Assembly: GCF_904846645.1 (NCBI RefSeq)
Contig: NZ_CAJHBO010000027.1
Coordinates: 1-33,037, forward strand
Length of the DNA: 33,037 bases
Direction of reading: 5' to 3'
Source of the DNA: Psychrobacter sp. Pi2-1
GTDB taxonomy: Bacteria > Pseudomonadota > Gammaproteobacteria > Pseudomonadales > Moraxellaceae
Below the pieces are notes generated by a model. The model saw nothing but the letters and a program-made list of their open reading frames with translations. It did not search any database and had not been told where the DNA came from. Shown in pieces: positions 8,948 through 18,105 of the stretch (position 1 is the stretch's first letter; each line of letters starts with the position of its first letter). Made by a program: the position numbers and the translations under genes.

Positions 8948-9087
8948 AAGCAGGAATGAGGGATAAAATACTGCTCTACACCGATGTAAGAGAAAACCTA
9001 GGATTTTCTAGTCAGACTAATAAGTATTGATAATCCACATAGTGAACCTCCTTTTCAATATCCTGAAAATCAGGGAGCGTTTCAGAC
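8948..9087 (-). repeat. Degraded distal end of array A3
   Basis: A remnant insert (GAGAAAACC / GGATTTTCT hairpin) ends in GTCAGAC near 9016. A stretch beginning AATAAGTATTGATAATCC follows, then a decayed repeat ending at 9087. The same stretch occurs in reverse complement at about 29330-29370 in A5, showing common ancestry. Confidence 0.7.
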
Positions 9088-9120
9088 TAAAGCAGAAATG
9101 ACCAACGTACTTGACTGCTA

Positions 9121-9392
9121 GTCTTAATCCCTTAAGAACCAGGGATGAGGAGGGAAACAGCAAAGCACTGCTTTACCCTGACGCAAGAGAAAATCTATGA
9201 TTTTCTGGTCAGACTATTGTATCTCGTCTTCAAAAAATCCTATTTAAAGGATTCTTACTTGCGAAGTTAAAATTACAGTGTAATTTTTTAACGTCTTGCT
9301 CGAGCATAGCTCTGCGCCTTACGCTTCGGGTAAGTGTCTCCCAGACACTTACTAATCCTCGTTCACCTTAGAAATCAGGGAGCGTTTCAAAC
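9121..9392 (-). repeat. Composite hairpin element in array A3, copy 1
   Basis: Repeat bases 9121-9145, 62-base insert 9146-9207, repeat end 9208-9214, a long module with AAAATCC/GGATTCTT, TTAAAATTAC/GTAATTTTTTAA, GAGC/GCTC and GTAAGTGTCT/AGACACTTAC stems, and a truncated repeat ending CAAAC at 9392. Confidence 0.85.
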
Positions 9393-9494
9393 ACTTAAAC
9401 CCTATTAACCCCGAATTTATCGGTAAGTCTTAATCCCTTAGAAATCAGGGAGCGTTTCAGACGCACGTGGCCTGTCGCACCCACTCGAATCGAT

Positions 9495-9763
9495 GTCTTA
9501 ATCCCTTAGAAATCAGGGATGAGGAGGGATATAGCAAAGCACTGCTTTGCCCCGACACAAGAGAAAATCTATGATTTTCTGTTCAGACCATTATAGCCAG
9601 TTTGACAGAATCTGCGAAAATGCAAATTCTCTTGCACTCGAGTGAGGCAGTGTTTCGTTATATCCTCAGAAAATTCCATTTAAGGAATTTCCTCTTGCGA
9701 AGCTAAAATTGACATGCAATTTTTTAACGCTTCTCACCTTAGAAATCAGGGAGCGTTTCAGAC
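9495..9763 (-). repeat. Composite hairpin element in array A3, copy 2
   Basis: Repeat bases 9495-9519, 62-base insert 9520-9581, repeat end 9582-9588, a module with three further hairpins, and a truncated repeat ending at 9763. The last hairpin has outer stem GAAGC (9699-9703) / GCTTC (9729-9733), where A2 copies have GAGAC/GTCTC. Confidence 0.85.
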
Positions 9764-10248
9764 AGCAGGAAACCGTGAGCAAGATGGTTGCTTTGTGTCT
9801 TAATCCCTTAGAAATCAGGGAGCGTTTCAGACTAGCAGCTGAAACAGTCTACGAAGGTAGTCACAAGTCTTAATCCCTTAAGAATCAGGGAACGTTTCAG
9901 ACATACACACGTAACACAGTAGAAATCTTAAATTTGTCTTAATCCCTTAGAAATCAGGGAACGTTTCAGACTTTAAAACAGTATTCGGTGTTGTCGATGT
10001 GGCGTCTTAATCCCTTAGAAATCAGGGAACGTTTCAGACTCAGAAGTTGTGGGATGGTTACCCAAAATAGTAAGTCTTAATCCCTTAGAAATCAGGGAAC
10101 GTTTCAGACTTTAGATATTTGTTACAGCGTCTAAGCTATTATTGTCTTAATCCCTTAGAAATCAGGGAACGTTTCAGACCTCAACGTAATGTAGTACAAA
10201 TAACGTGCATACGTCTTAATCCCTTAGAAATCAGGGAACGTTTCAGAC

Positions 10249-10480
10249 TGTACAACCATTTTTATTATCAATAAAATCAATAACTTACGTTACGTATTTT
10301 AATCAACATAAGTTGGCTTAAAAGTTGGTGTTTTTTTAACCAATTCTGAGCCATAAATTGTATAAATAATAACCGATAATACGCCTAAAACGTTAAATAA
10401 CCAGCATAATCTTCGTCAGATTAAGTCCGAAACGCCCTGATAATTAGGGGTCACTACGTAAAAATAGCGACGCTGTTATA
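10249..10480 (-). promoter_or_regulatory. Leader of array A3 with anti-repeat and -10 box
   Basis: Conserved leader. The anti-repeat lies at about 10425-10457, 177 bp from the first repeat. TATAAC on the minus strand (10480-10475) is at the same 227-bp position as TATAAT in A1, A2 and A5. This anti-repeat can pair with the A3 repeat over about 17 positions interrupted by a two-base bulge. Confidence 0.7.
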
Positions 10481-10498
10481 GTAAAACAACGGCGCTAT
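10464..10498 (-). terminator. Probable terminator of the cmr operon
   Basis: An imperfect hairpin (ATAGCG / CGCTAT outer stem with inner GTT/AAC pairing) is followed by TTTTT on the minus strand, 23 bases after the cmr6 stop. The -10 box of the A3 leader lies within its loop region, so array transcription would begin inside the operon terminator. Confidence 0.6.
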
Positions 10499-10521
10499 AT
10501 TTGCAATGTTGATATAACCAA

Positions 10522-11676
10522 CTAAGAGCGATACTTTTGCACGAATTTATAGGCCTTTTCTGTGTTGCTCTTTTTCTGAGCATCACTCCAGCCATCTACC
10601 AGTTCAGAGAACTCTTCTATCACTACTTGTACCACTTTTTGCACGTCATCATCATTGTCTTTATCTAAACCCAAGTCCTTAAATAATGCGTTTTTGCCTT
10701 TACTTAAACTCTCAATCAGCTGACTTTCATCCAGATACTTTATCACTTGACGGATAGCGCCTAGAGGGTCAGCTGTAGTATCAACAGGCACGCCTTTGCT
10801 ATATCTTTTTGCTATTTCATTATTGAGAGTATCATCAAGCGTGAAGTACCCATATCCTGATGCACCTTTTGCGCCCAGCCCTGTATTTGCTAGCGTCTCT
10901 TTTAATAACTCTCTGGCGAAGTGTACCCATTTTTGCTCACCTTGAATCACAAAGTAAAACGAGCCTTGTATAGCGATTTGTTGGTTGGGTACAGGATTTT
11001 CCATATCGAGCGCAGCATCTAGCTCGCGACTATAGTATTTTGGGTGATGTACCGTCACGACATCACCAACGAAAGGCTTATAATCATTACCTGTCAGTAC
11101 GCTACCTTGGTCGCTAACCATGGGTATCCACCAAGCATCATGCCATATCAGATATCCTGCATCACCTTGATGATCGTCTTCGGCATCAGTACCAAATAGA
11201 ATGTCTAGGATGCCCTGTTTTTGTTCTTGAATGACCAGCTTATTGACGTTGTCAGATTTTTCAAATTGCAGTTCACCATTTTCATCACGCTCTGCAAATA
11301 AATGTTCTGTATAAGATCTGACTGCGCCTTTGATCGAGGAGCCAGCCAGCATCGGCATACCATAGGTATGGTGCGTGGTTGCCGCAGTCTCAAGCGTACC
11401 GCCAAGCGCTAAGCCAGTGAGCAAGCGTCCATCTATTTTAGCAGTGACTGTTGCAAACGCCTCATTGCCATCCTCATGAGTGGCATCGAGCCAGCGATCA
11501 AATGCTAATACATACAAGTCACTGGCGGTGACATTGGCAACAGTATCTATCAAGCGAGCTTTGATGGATTTTTCATTCTCCTCCCAATCTGTCAGACCGC
11601 GCTGCATTAGTAGACCAGCATGGGCATCATTGACTCTAGAAAAAACCTGTCTTAATTGATTCCTCATTAATTGCAT
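10522..11676 (-). CDS. cmr6: Cmr6, type III-B RAMP subunit
   Basis: 384 residues. MPMLAGSSIKGAVRSYTEH and the late glycine-rich GLGAKGASGYGYF are the RAMP signatures of Cmr6, with WHDAWWIP and TVHHPKYY in between as usual for the family. Cmr6 caps the small-subunit/backbone end of the Cmr complex that holds the 3' part of the crRNA. It begins 12 bases after cmr5 with GGGAGC upstream and is the last gene of the operon. A charged C-terminal tail (about 295-384) is longer than the RAMP core needs. Confidence 0.95.
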   Translation of the reverse strand: MQLMRNQLRQVFSRVNDAHAGLLMQRGLTDWEENEKSIKARLIDTVANVTASDLYVLAFDRWLDATHEDGNEAFATVTAKIDGRLLTGLALGGTLETAATTHHTYGMPMLAGSSIKGAVRSYTEHLFAERDENGELQFEKSDNVNKLVIQEQKQGILDILFGTDAEDDHQGDAGYLIWHDAWWIPMVSDQGSVLTGNDYKPFVGDVVTVHHPKYYSRELDAALDMENPVPNQQIAIQGSFYFVIQGEQKWVHFARELLKETLANTGLGAKGASGYGYFTLDDTLNNEIAKRYSKGVPVDTTADPLGAIRQVIKYLDESQLIESLSKGKNALFKDLGLDKDNDDDVQKVVQVVIEEFSELVDGWSDAQKKSNTEKAYKFVQKYRS

Positions 11677-11688
11677 ATCAATGCTCCC

Positions 11689-12054
11689 TTATGATTGCTT
11701 CTCTAGTAGTGCTTGGGTGTAACGCTTGAGCCAAGCACTGGCATCCAACGCCTCTCTACTAAGCAGTTGATATTTAGTCACGCTAGAGGATAGTATGGCC
11801 TGATGCAGCGCACTTGGGTTGCCACGTCCGTTATCTACATAGTTCAATATTTTTGCGATATGCTCTAGCAATGCTTGATGCTCTTCCTTATTTTTGGCCA
11901 TCAAAAATCCAATCGCCTGTGCAAGACCTGATTGCATAATCATCGAAGGAAAGGTTAGGGCCAGCGTACGGTACTTAGACTCTACGCTAGCTCCTTTGAT
12001 ATCGTTCACTAGAGGATAAGCAAGTTCAGCATATTTATGGGTTCTTATTTTCAT
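11689..12054 (-). CDS. cmr5: Cmr5, type III-B small subunit
   Basis: 121 residues, all helical. KYRTLALTFPSMIMQSGLAQAIGFL is the conserved Cmr5 core. Cmr5 lines the filament and helps hold the target RNA. It starts two bases after the cmr4 stop with a strong AGGAGG, so translation is probably coupled. Confidence 0.93.
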   Translation of the reverse strand: MKIRTHKYAELAYPLVNDIKGASVESKYRTLALTFPSMIMQSGLAQAIGFLMAKNKEEHQALLEHIAKILNYVDNGRGNPSALHQAILSSSVTKYQLLSREALDASAWLKRYTQALLEKQS

Positions 12055-12056
12055 GC

Positions 12057-12974
12057 TTATGCCTCCTGAGTGTTATCAGATGATAATAGTAAACGACAAA
12101 ATCCGCGACCAACAGTATGCTTGCCACCTATCTGAATCTGAATCTCTTTTTTGGGTAATAGATCAGCCAGATCCTGAGCACTACGATCATCTGACTTTTT
12201 GCGAGATTGGCTCACACCCAATACACCCCAAAACACACTATCGGCAGGCAAGTTTTCTTCTGTCCATAGTGCGCCTTGTTGTACAGTGCGCGTCTTACGA
12301 TCGATACGGATACGAGTACGCACTTCAGTCGCTGTATCTGCCAAAAAAGAGAAGATGTCGTCTGGTAGGATAACGAAACGTTTAGCAACCTGTGCTCGCC
12401 AGTCTGCATAATCCTTAGTGTTCTCTGGAAACAACGACTCAGTAATGGCATCTGCCCATTCTTGCGTGTTGTCATTGTCATACGCTTGTATGTCCAAATC
12501 TTCTAAGGCAATACGACCAGTACCACTAATCATCAAGCTGCTATCAGCAATGACGCGAGCACTAACCGTATTGTCGTCGCTGCCATCCAATTGTGGAATC
12601 TGTAGGTTCTCTAGATTGGCTTTACTGTCGCGCTTGTATTGGCGCAAAATAAATGGACAGGTAGCATAAGCAACCGTACCTCCAAATGAGCGAATAGGGA
12701 GCAGGAGTAAGTTTGCATCACCAAAAGCAATAGCGCCTGCGTGAGCATCGTCTAAAGCATTATCCGGCCCAAACAGGGTCTGTATATCGTTTTTCTGTAG
12801 CAACTCTTGTGCCGCCAACTCATCACGTAATACGCCCTTAATCGCAGAACCAGGAACGAGCGGCAAATTGGTTGACTTGGCGCGAGCGATAGGTAGATCG
12901 ACCACACCGACGCCTTGGCCTGTGCCTACATGTAGTGCTGATAAGTTTTGTAGATGAAAGATCTGAGTTTGCAT
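12057..12974 (-). CDS. cmr4: Cmr4, backbone RAMP and target-RNA nuclease
   Basis: 305 residues. LHVGTGQGVGVVDLPIAR places Asp26 at the position known as the catalytic residue of Cmr4. PLVPGSAIKGVLRDEL and GGKHTVGRGFCRLLL are the RAMP glycine-rich motifs. Repeated Cmr4 subunits form the backbone that binds crRNA and cuts target RNA at 6-base intervals. The catalytic residue is intact, so RNA cleavage is expected. Confidence 0.95.
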   Translation of the reverse strand: MQTQIFHLQNLSALHVGTGQGVGVVDLPIARAKSTNLPLVPGSAIKGVLRDELAAQELLQKNDIQTLFGPDNALDDAHAGAIAFGDANLLLLPIRSFGGTVAYATCPFILRQYKRDSKANLENLQIPQLDGSDDNTVSARVIADSSLMISGTGRIALEDLDIQAYDNDNTQEWADAITESLFPENTKDYADWRAQVAKRFVILPDDIFSFLADTATEVRTRIRIDRKTRTVQQGALWTEENLPADSVFWGVLGVSQSRKKSDDRSAQDLADLLPKKEIQIQIGGKHTVGRGFCRLLLSSDNTQEA

Positions 12975-13038
12975 AAATTTTCCCTAGTGTTATATTTGGC
13001 TATTCGTTAAAAGTTTTACAGTAGTTAGATGTGCCAGA

Positions 13039-14268
13039 TTATGAGTCTAATTGCCAAGGCGCAATGATAGCGCTACCAAATCCATCTCGTTTATCCTGAC
13101 TGTCATCAGACCAGACATGATGAACCAACGACTCTATATCTGATAAACTCAGCTTGCTGTCTAAAGTAAACCAGTATACAGAGCCGCTACTTACCGCTTT
13201 ACGCACTGCTTTAGGCTTCCACAAAATAGAGTCCCAACCTGAAACAGGCTGCCACTTATCAATAGCGCAGGCTGTCAGATTGACAGTGGCTGCGGTATTA
13301 GGAAGCGTGCCTTTTTTCGTAGTGACATCTAGCCAAGCAGGCAGATAACCATTGGCGAAGATGCAAGGAGTCAGAAAGGTCAGCCGAAAACCGTTGGCAT
13401 TATTAATTTTGTTCAATAGCTCATCCAAACTATCATCATAAAAACTGTCTAAGCTATCGATAGGTGAGAATTTGGACAGTCGACGCTCACCGCCAAAAGT
13501 TACCATATCCTCGTCTAATTTTTGGTCAGTTTGTATAACAAACCCTAATCGATGATCCTTCCATATTGATCTACCGTCGGTACTTTCGCCTTCTGTTTTG
13601 GTATAGCCAAAATCGAAACTGGCCGTTTGGAATAGCTGACCTGTCTTACTGGCTTTAGACTTGCCATCTATCGCTACATGAGTACGTAGATCGATAGGGA
13701 GCTGAGAGACGCCTTCTCGTTGTAAAGTGTTCACATCGATAGGGTTACCCGATTGCCATTTTTTTAGGTGATCAAGTGTCCAGTAGGTAGGACCAGGTTT
13801 TGGTTTACCTTTGATAGGTTCATGCATCTGTACAGGTAATAACCCATCAGGTAAATCACTGCCGCAATCAGCATCTAACGGCTTTGGCATAAGTCGAACC
13901 AGTTGCGCTTCTGCAACCGTTTCTCTCTTTTTATCATTGTCTTTCTTTGCTTCAAAATACAAAGCATCAGCGGGTTTGGGTATTAGTATCTCAACGTGCT
14001 GTAACGATTCATCAAATCTAGCCAAATAAGGCCCTGTCGATTTGATAGACAAAACTTGTTGGTAGGATTGATTGGCCACGTCTGCAACTGAATGTTCATC
14101 CATGTTGGCTTGTTTTTGATTGATACTTGTTGCCCTTATCAAACCTGCTGCGGCTGAAGGGAGAGGAAAGATTACATCTGCTGCTGAAGCTTGTGAACCG
14201 AAAGGCTTACCTGAACGGAACACCAACGGAGCCAGAGGCTCGATAATGTAGTTGGTCATCGAAGTCAT
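13039..14268 (-). CDS. cmr3: Cmr3, crRNA 5'-handle subunit
   Basis: 409 residues from ATG 14268, chosen because GGAAGGA lies upstream and it follows the cmr2 stop by two bases; a longer frame would overlap cmr2. IEPLAPLVFRSGKPFG and IFPLPSAAAGLIRA are Cmr3 signatures, and HHVWSDDSQDKRDGFGSAI is the C-terminal glycine motif. Cmr3 pairs with Cmr2 and grips the 5' handle of crRNA. Confidence 0.93.
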   Translation of the reverse strand: MTSMTNYIIEPLAPLVFRSGKPFGSQASAADVIFPLPSAAAGLIRATSINQKQANMDEHSVADVANQSYQQVLSIKSTGPYLARFDESLQHVEILIPKPADALYFEAKKDNDKKRETVAEAQLVRLMPKPLDADCGSDLPDGLLPVQMHEPIKGKPKPGPTYWTLDHLKKWQSGNPIDVNTLQREGVSQLPIDLRTHVAIDGKSKASKTGQLFQTASFDFGYTKTEGESTDGRSIWKDHRLGFVIQTDQKLDEDMVTFGGERRLSKFSPIDSLDSFYDDSLDELLNKINNANGFRLTFLTPCIFANGYLPAWLDVTTKKGTLPNTAATVNLTACAIDKWQPVSGWDSILWKPKAVRKAVSSGSVYWFTLDSKLSLSDIESLVHHVWSDDSQDKRDGFGSAIIAPWQLDS

Positions 14269-14270
14269 TG

Positions 14271-16127
14271 TTATTCCTTCCCTAGTTCTTGTTGTGTTTT
14301 GGCAGCGAACCAACGAGCCACGATAAGTTCATCAGCAAGCTTTTCCAAGGCTATCTCTGTACCGCGTTCTTGTAGCTGTTCTATAGTTTCTAAAGCTATT
14401 GTTTCGCCTGTCGCTGTACGAGCTTGCTCTAGCATACGTTTGAGCTCCGCTGATCGAATACCTTGTCGTAGCTTAGGCTCATGTCTAGCGATTAGATCTG
14501 TTCTTAGATGGATATCTCTAATGTCATAAGCGACACGGCTAGGGATAGCTTTATCGACGTACATTTTTATCCACTGTTGGAAGGTTTGTAAGCTTGGTCT
14601 ATCATCCCACTGGTATCTGACTTGTATATCAGTACCTGAGCGCACAGAAAGCAATAAGCTCAATGCGTTACGGCGTTTGCTGATATCGTCTTTGATATGA
14701 TCGCCTTTAGCATGCTTTTCAGCTTGGTTTGCCAGATCACGAATAACGCTCATGGGCGTCATAATATGGCAAACGGCTAAGCCCACAGATAGAGTAGGAG
14801 ATTTATCGACACCCAAACTCGTACTGACATCGAGCAGTCTATTAGTGAAATCGTCACTGAGCCGCTTACTACAGTCATAAGCTTGGTCTAACGGGATAAA
14901 GCCTAGTACATCGTCTCCACCTGCATAAATACAGTGACCATTATAGATACGCATGGTATCTGCAACACTTTCGGCGAAATCCGATAAGGCTTTAGTGATT
15001 TTTTGATGTTCATCTAAGCTGGTAGCTTTATCGAGCAATTCGCCCATACGGTCACCATCAGCTAATAACATAACGCCATAGCTATAAGGCTGACCTATAC
15101 GTTGCCAGACATTCTTTAAGGTAGAGTCTCGAAGATCTTTTAACGCTTCTCGCGCTTGGAGAAGGTCTGGGTCACCTTCTATATCGATAGCACGTTCTAT
15201 TTGCAGAATTTCTGCGTCAATACGCGAAGGGTAGAGCATTTGTGCGTCAAAAGGCAGCTTATGATAAATAGATTGATTATCATCGCCTTTATTGCCTTTA
15301 ACATTAGTTGCTACGCCATGTTTAACCAGTTTTGCATATGCAGTATTAATATCACGAAGCTCATCATCTGTTAAACGATCTATCCAAGCATGAGCCGTTA
15401 CCCGAGTAAAAGGGGTAAACTGTTCGACAGTATCAGCAAAACCTAAGCGCTTGATAGTACCCAGACAGTCTAATTGTTCAGAATCAGACAAGGATAACTT
15501 GGTACGGGTTTTGGTTTTTAGTTTGTTGTGTGGTTTGTTGAGTATCGTCTCATAAGCTCCGTCAAGCGATGACTTTGGCAGCATGCGCGTCATATCATAA
15601 GGGTCAGTCGCTGCTGGTACGAAATCTCGAGTTGCTTTACGAGCAGCCAATGCACCTGAAGCTTTTTGAATGGCTTGTTTATAGCCATCATGGTCTGAAG
15701 TATCAATTTTTGCCCAAGCAGCTTGGATCTCAAGATAGTTGGTTTTTTGCGTATCCCAGACCTCTTGTCTGATGTCATCTGTTGCATGATCTAATTGCTT
15801 TATAGCAGCATCTGCTTCATACAAAAATCGGGCTTGGGTGGCTTTTTTGGCCTGATTGATAATCCTTATAAGCTCGTCCGTACTATTAGCTTCAATGATG
15901 ACTTGTAGCTTGTTGCCTACTGAGAACTCACTATTCATATCTAATAATGAAGGATTTTCCACATATGGAAAAATAAGAGTCGCGTCTTGTTCTTTTAGGC
16001 TTTTGGCACACGATTTTGCAAGCTCTGATAATAGCCATGAGCCACTCCATAGATCGCGACTGCGACGAGCAGCGGCAATCATGCTTTGTACTGGTCCGAT
16101 GGATAGCATAACTAGGTATTGATTCAT
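14271..16127 (-). CDS. cmr2: Cmr2 (Cas10), HD-less, with GGDD cyclase motif
   Basis: 618 residues. It opens with SIGPVQSMIAAARRSRDLW, the usual Palm start of Cmr2, with no HD nuclease domain in front. GVMLLADGDRMG (351-362) and CIYAGGDDVLGF (399-410, GGDD at 403-406) form the palm active site that makes cyclic oligoadenylate from ATP when target RNA is bound. The protein is short for the family. Loss of HD means that this complex should not cut DNA itself. Immunity would depend on Cmr4 RNA cleavage and on CARF effectors encoded nearby. Confidence 0.95.
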   Translation of the reverse strand: MNQYLVMLSIGPVQSMIAAARRSRDLWSGSWLLSELAKSCAKSLKEQDATLIFPYVENPSLLDMNSEFSVGNKLQVIIEANSTDELIRIINQAKKATQARFLYEADAAIKQLDHATDDIRQEVWDTQKTNYLEIQAAWAKIDTSDHDGYKQAIQKASGALAARKATRDFVPAATDPYDMTRMLPKSSLDGAYETILNKPHNKLKTKTRTKLSLSDSEQLDCLGTIKRLGFADTVEQFTPFTRVTAHAWIDRLTDDELRDINTAYAKLVKHGVATNVKGNKGDDNQSIYHKLPFDAQMLYPSRIDAEILQIERAIDIEGDPDLLQAREALKDLRDSTLKNVWQRIGQPYSYGVMLLADGDRMGELLDKATSLDEHQKITKALSDFAESVADTMRIYNGHCIYAGGDDVLGFIPLDQAYDCSKRLSDDFTNRLLDVSTSLGVDKSPTLSVGLAVCHIMTPMSVIRDLANQAEKHAKGDHIKDDISKRRNALSLLLSVRSGTDIQVRYQWDDRPSLQTFQQWIKMYVDKAIPSRVAYDIRDIHLRTDLIARHEPKLRQGIRSAELKRMLEQARTATGETIALETIEQLQERGTEIALEKLADELIVARWFAAKTQQELGKE

Positions 16128-16165
16128 TATATTTCCGTATTATGATAGTTATTGAGTAAAGACAA

Positions 16166-17401
16166 TTATTTGACAAAATAAGTGAGAAATGCCTGTATGG
16201 GATCTTGTCCACCGTTTTCGCTGATAGGGCGAGTATGTTCCACGGTATCGCTTTTCCAAACAGGATACTCATGTCTGCCCACGTTCACTTGCATATCTAA
16301 AATATGCTGATACGGTAGGGCTAGGGCTGACGGACACCATTGAGCTTTGCCATCTTTATCATCGCCTGCATAGACTGCTCGCAGTATTAGCGGACTGGCT
16401 AAACGCTCACCTTGAGCCGGGCTTACCGTGTTGTCTCCACTAGGTTCATTACGACCTACAAATGGGAATAAAATAGGCATGCCAAAAACAGCGCGCGGGA
16501 ATACATTGCCAGCTAAATGCTCTGGAGCATGGTCACTATGATGAGTGTTGTTGATTCTTCTTATAGCGTCAGGCTCAGGCCAGCGGCTACGGCCAGGACG
16601 GTTGTTTTGCTGACCAGGATTACGTCCTACACCTGGTGATTGTCTAAATCCACTTAGCTTGGTAATAGCTGTTTGTAGGGCTGATAATGCGCTAGTAGTA
16701 GAGTTTCGCTGTATCAAGTGACAATTAGCTGATGATATTTCATCTGGACTTGGTAGATCTGCTATATGTGGATAGTCTGTAGATTCTGTGACCCGAACAG
16801 AGCCTAACCCTTTACGGCTACGGAACCCTAAGCCACCAAAGCTTGCCCACCATTGCAAAGTTTCGATAACTTGTTCTTTTCTACTATTGTCTTTTTCTAA
16901 TAAAGGACTAAAGGCAAATGACAGTTTCCAGCTAATCTCTGGTTTGAGTAATTTGTGAGGTTGTAGCGCTGGATCTGTCTCGTTATAAGCTGGAAACAAT
17001 ACATATTTCAATTGCGATAAGCTATTATCATCATAGTCAATGAGGCTTTGACGTATTTTGCTAGACGAAGGTACATCATATACTCGTAGAAACACCTGAC
17101 CTGCTGTGCCATCATCATTCCCTGAGCCCATACCGCCCCATAACGAAAATTCTTGTTGCTGAATTTCTTGATCAGTACCTAATTGCCACTTATTAGTAGC
17201 GAGTAGTCGCCACCAAAACCTTAGTTGCCCACGAATACTACTGGTTCGGATTGGCATTTGTTCGTCGACTACCACAGATTTGACACCGCCACCATACATA
17301 GGTGTGACCAATTCACAGCTTAAATTGTGCCATTTTAAGACGGGATCCATATTCGCGAGAGATGGTATCTCAACGCTGTTGTCGGGGTTTCTAAGACTCA
17401 T
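16166..17401 (-). CDS. cmr1: Cmr1, type III-B RAMP subunit
   Basis: 411 residues. CELVTPMYGGGV and IRTSSIRGQLRFWWRLL are classic Cmr1 motifs, and GGLGFRSRKGLGSV is the glycine-rich loop. Cmr1 caps the 3' end of crRNA in the complex. The start has a strong AAAGGAG. It lies 82 bases after the membrane coiled-coil gene and opens the cmr block. Confidence 0.95.
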   Translation of the reverse strand: MSLRNPDNSVEIPSLANMDPVLKWHNLSCELVTPMYGGGVKSVVVDEQMPIRTSSIRGQLRFWWRLLATNKWQLGTDQEIQQQEFSLWGGMGSGNDDGTAGQVFLRVYDVPSSSKIRQSLIDYDDNSLSQLKYVLFPAYNETDPALQPHKLLKPEISWKLSFAFSPLLEKDNSRKEQVIETLQWWASFGGLGFRSRKGLGSVRVTESTDYPHIADLPSPDEISSANCHLIQRNSTTSALSALQTAITKLSGFRQSPGVGRNPGQQNNRPGRSRWPEPDAIRRINNTHHSDHAPEHLAGNVFPRAVFGMPILFPFVGRNEPSGDNTVSPAQGERLASPLILRAVYAGDDKDGKAQWCPSALALPYQHILDMQVNVGRHEYPVWKSDTVEHTRPISENGGQDPIQAFLTYFVK

Positions 17402-17483
17402 TAACTGCTCCTTTAATTATTCATTAGTGATGTGAAATATTATCTATATCCATGAAAGTCTTTCTTATATGAGTCTGTACAGG

Positions 17484-18053
17484 CTAAGCCATACGAAGTT
17501 TAGCGCGCTCAATACCACGCTCATACCAATCACGACCTTTATCGCCACAGTGATTTCGAATATATAGCTTATACTCGCGTGTTGCCTGATTTATCTGACG
17601 AAGCTCTATAAGCTTGCGCTCTTTTTCCTCAGCTAGTATGAATAGCTGATCTTTAGCTTCATTGAATTGTGTTCTCATTTGCTGGAGCTGCTCTCGGATA
17701 GCTTGTTTCTGGCTACCTTTTGCAGTATCACGCTGTTTTTTGAGCTCACCAATACATTGACCAAAAGACTGTTGCTTACTTCTGAATATATCGACAATCT
17801 TTTTATGATTATCAAGTTCTTTATACAGAGCATCAGCGGTAAGGTGAGAAGCATGATGCAGCTCAATATGCTCATAGAAGTTCTGATTCTTTGCATAATT
17901 GGCGCGTCGTTCAGCTATTTGTTGCTGACGCTGACGAGTTTCTGTAAAGAGTCTATGACTAGATGCATGGTAGTTTGCACAAGCACGCTCTTCCTCACCA
18001 TTCAACCAAGCGACAACACCTACAACAGCAACAGCACCAATGACCCAATACAT
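17484..18053 (-). CDS. B1p: membrane-anchored coiled-coil protein
   Basis: 189 residues from ATG 18053, with AAGGAG at ideal spacing (a TTG further up would include the ribosome site). Residues 2-17 (YWVIGAVAVVGVVAWL) form one N-terminal membrane helix; the rest is charged heptad-rich coiled coil, ending with a CGDKGRDWYERGIERA segment. I do not recognise a family. It resembles the product of 26435-26920 in length, membrane start and coil, and both follow an A-type gene. It lies between gene A1p and cmr1 in one operon, so it should be made with the Cmr complex. A membrane effector or scaffold is possible. Confidence 0.75.
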   Translation of the reverse strand: MYWVIGAVAVVGVVAWLNGEEERACANYHASSHRLFTETRQRQQQIAERRANYAKNQNFYEHIELHHASHLTADALYKELDNHKKIVDIFRSKQQSFGQCIGELKKQRDTAKGSQKQAIREQLQQMRTQFNEAKDQLFILAEEKERKLIELRQINQATREYKLYIRNHCGDKGRDWYERGIERAKLRMA

Positions 18054-18105
18054 AGACAGCTCCTTCAATAAGCGTATATAAACTCAATAGAGACATAGAC
18101 CTTTA

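Larger units (their letters stand above)
8948..10248 (-). CRISPR. CRISPR array A3 (leader on the right, read leftward)
   Basis: Complete repeats lie at 9427, 9797, 9867, 9936, 10004, 10074, 10144 and 10213. Composite elements are at 9121-9392 and 9495-9763. A degraded distal end (8948-9087) shares an old spacer-like stretch with the distal end of A5. Spacers are 32-34 bases. The repeats nearest the leader carry the variant GTCTGAAACGTTCCC, whereas older ones have GCTCCC, so a repeat mutation has spread with recent acquisitions. This is the best-preserved run of working units in the window. Confidence 0.95.

Noticed and set aside
14271..16127. HD nuclease domain in Cmr2
   Set aside because: The protein begins directly with the palm signature, and no HD pair with supporting histidines was found before it.
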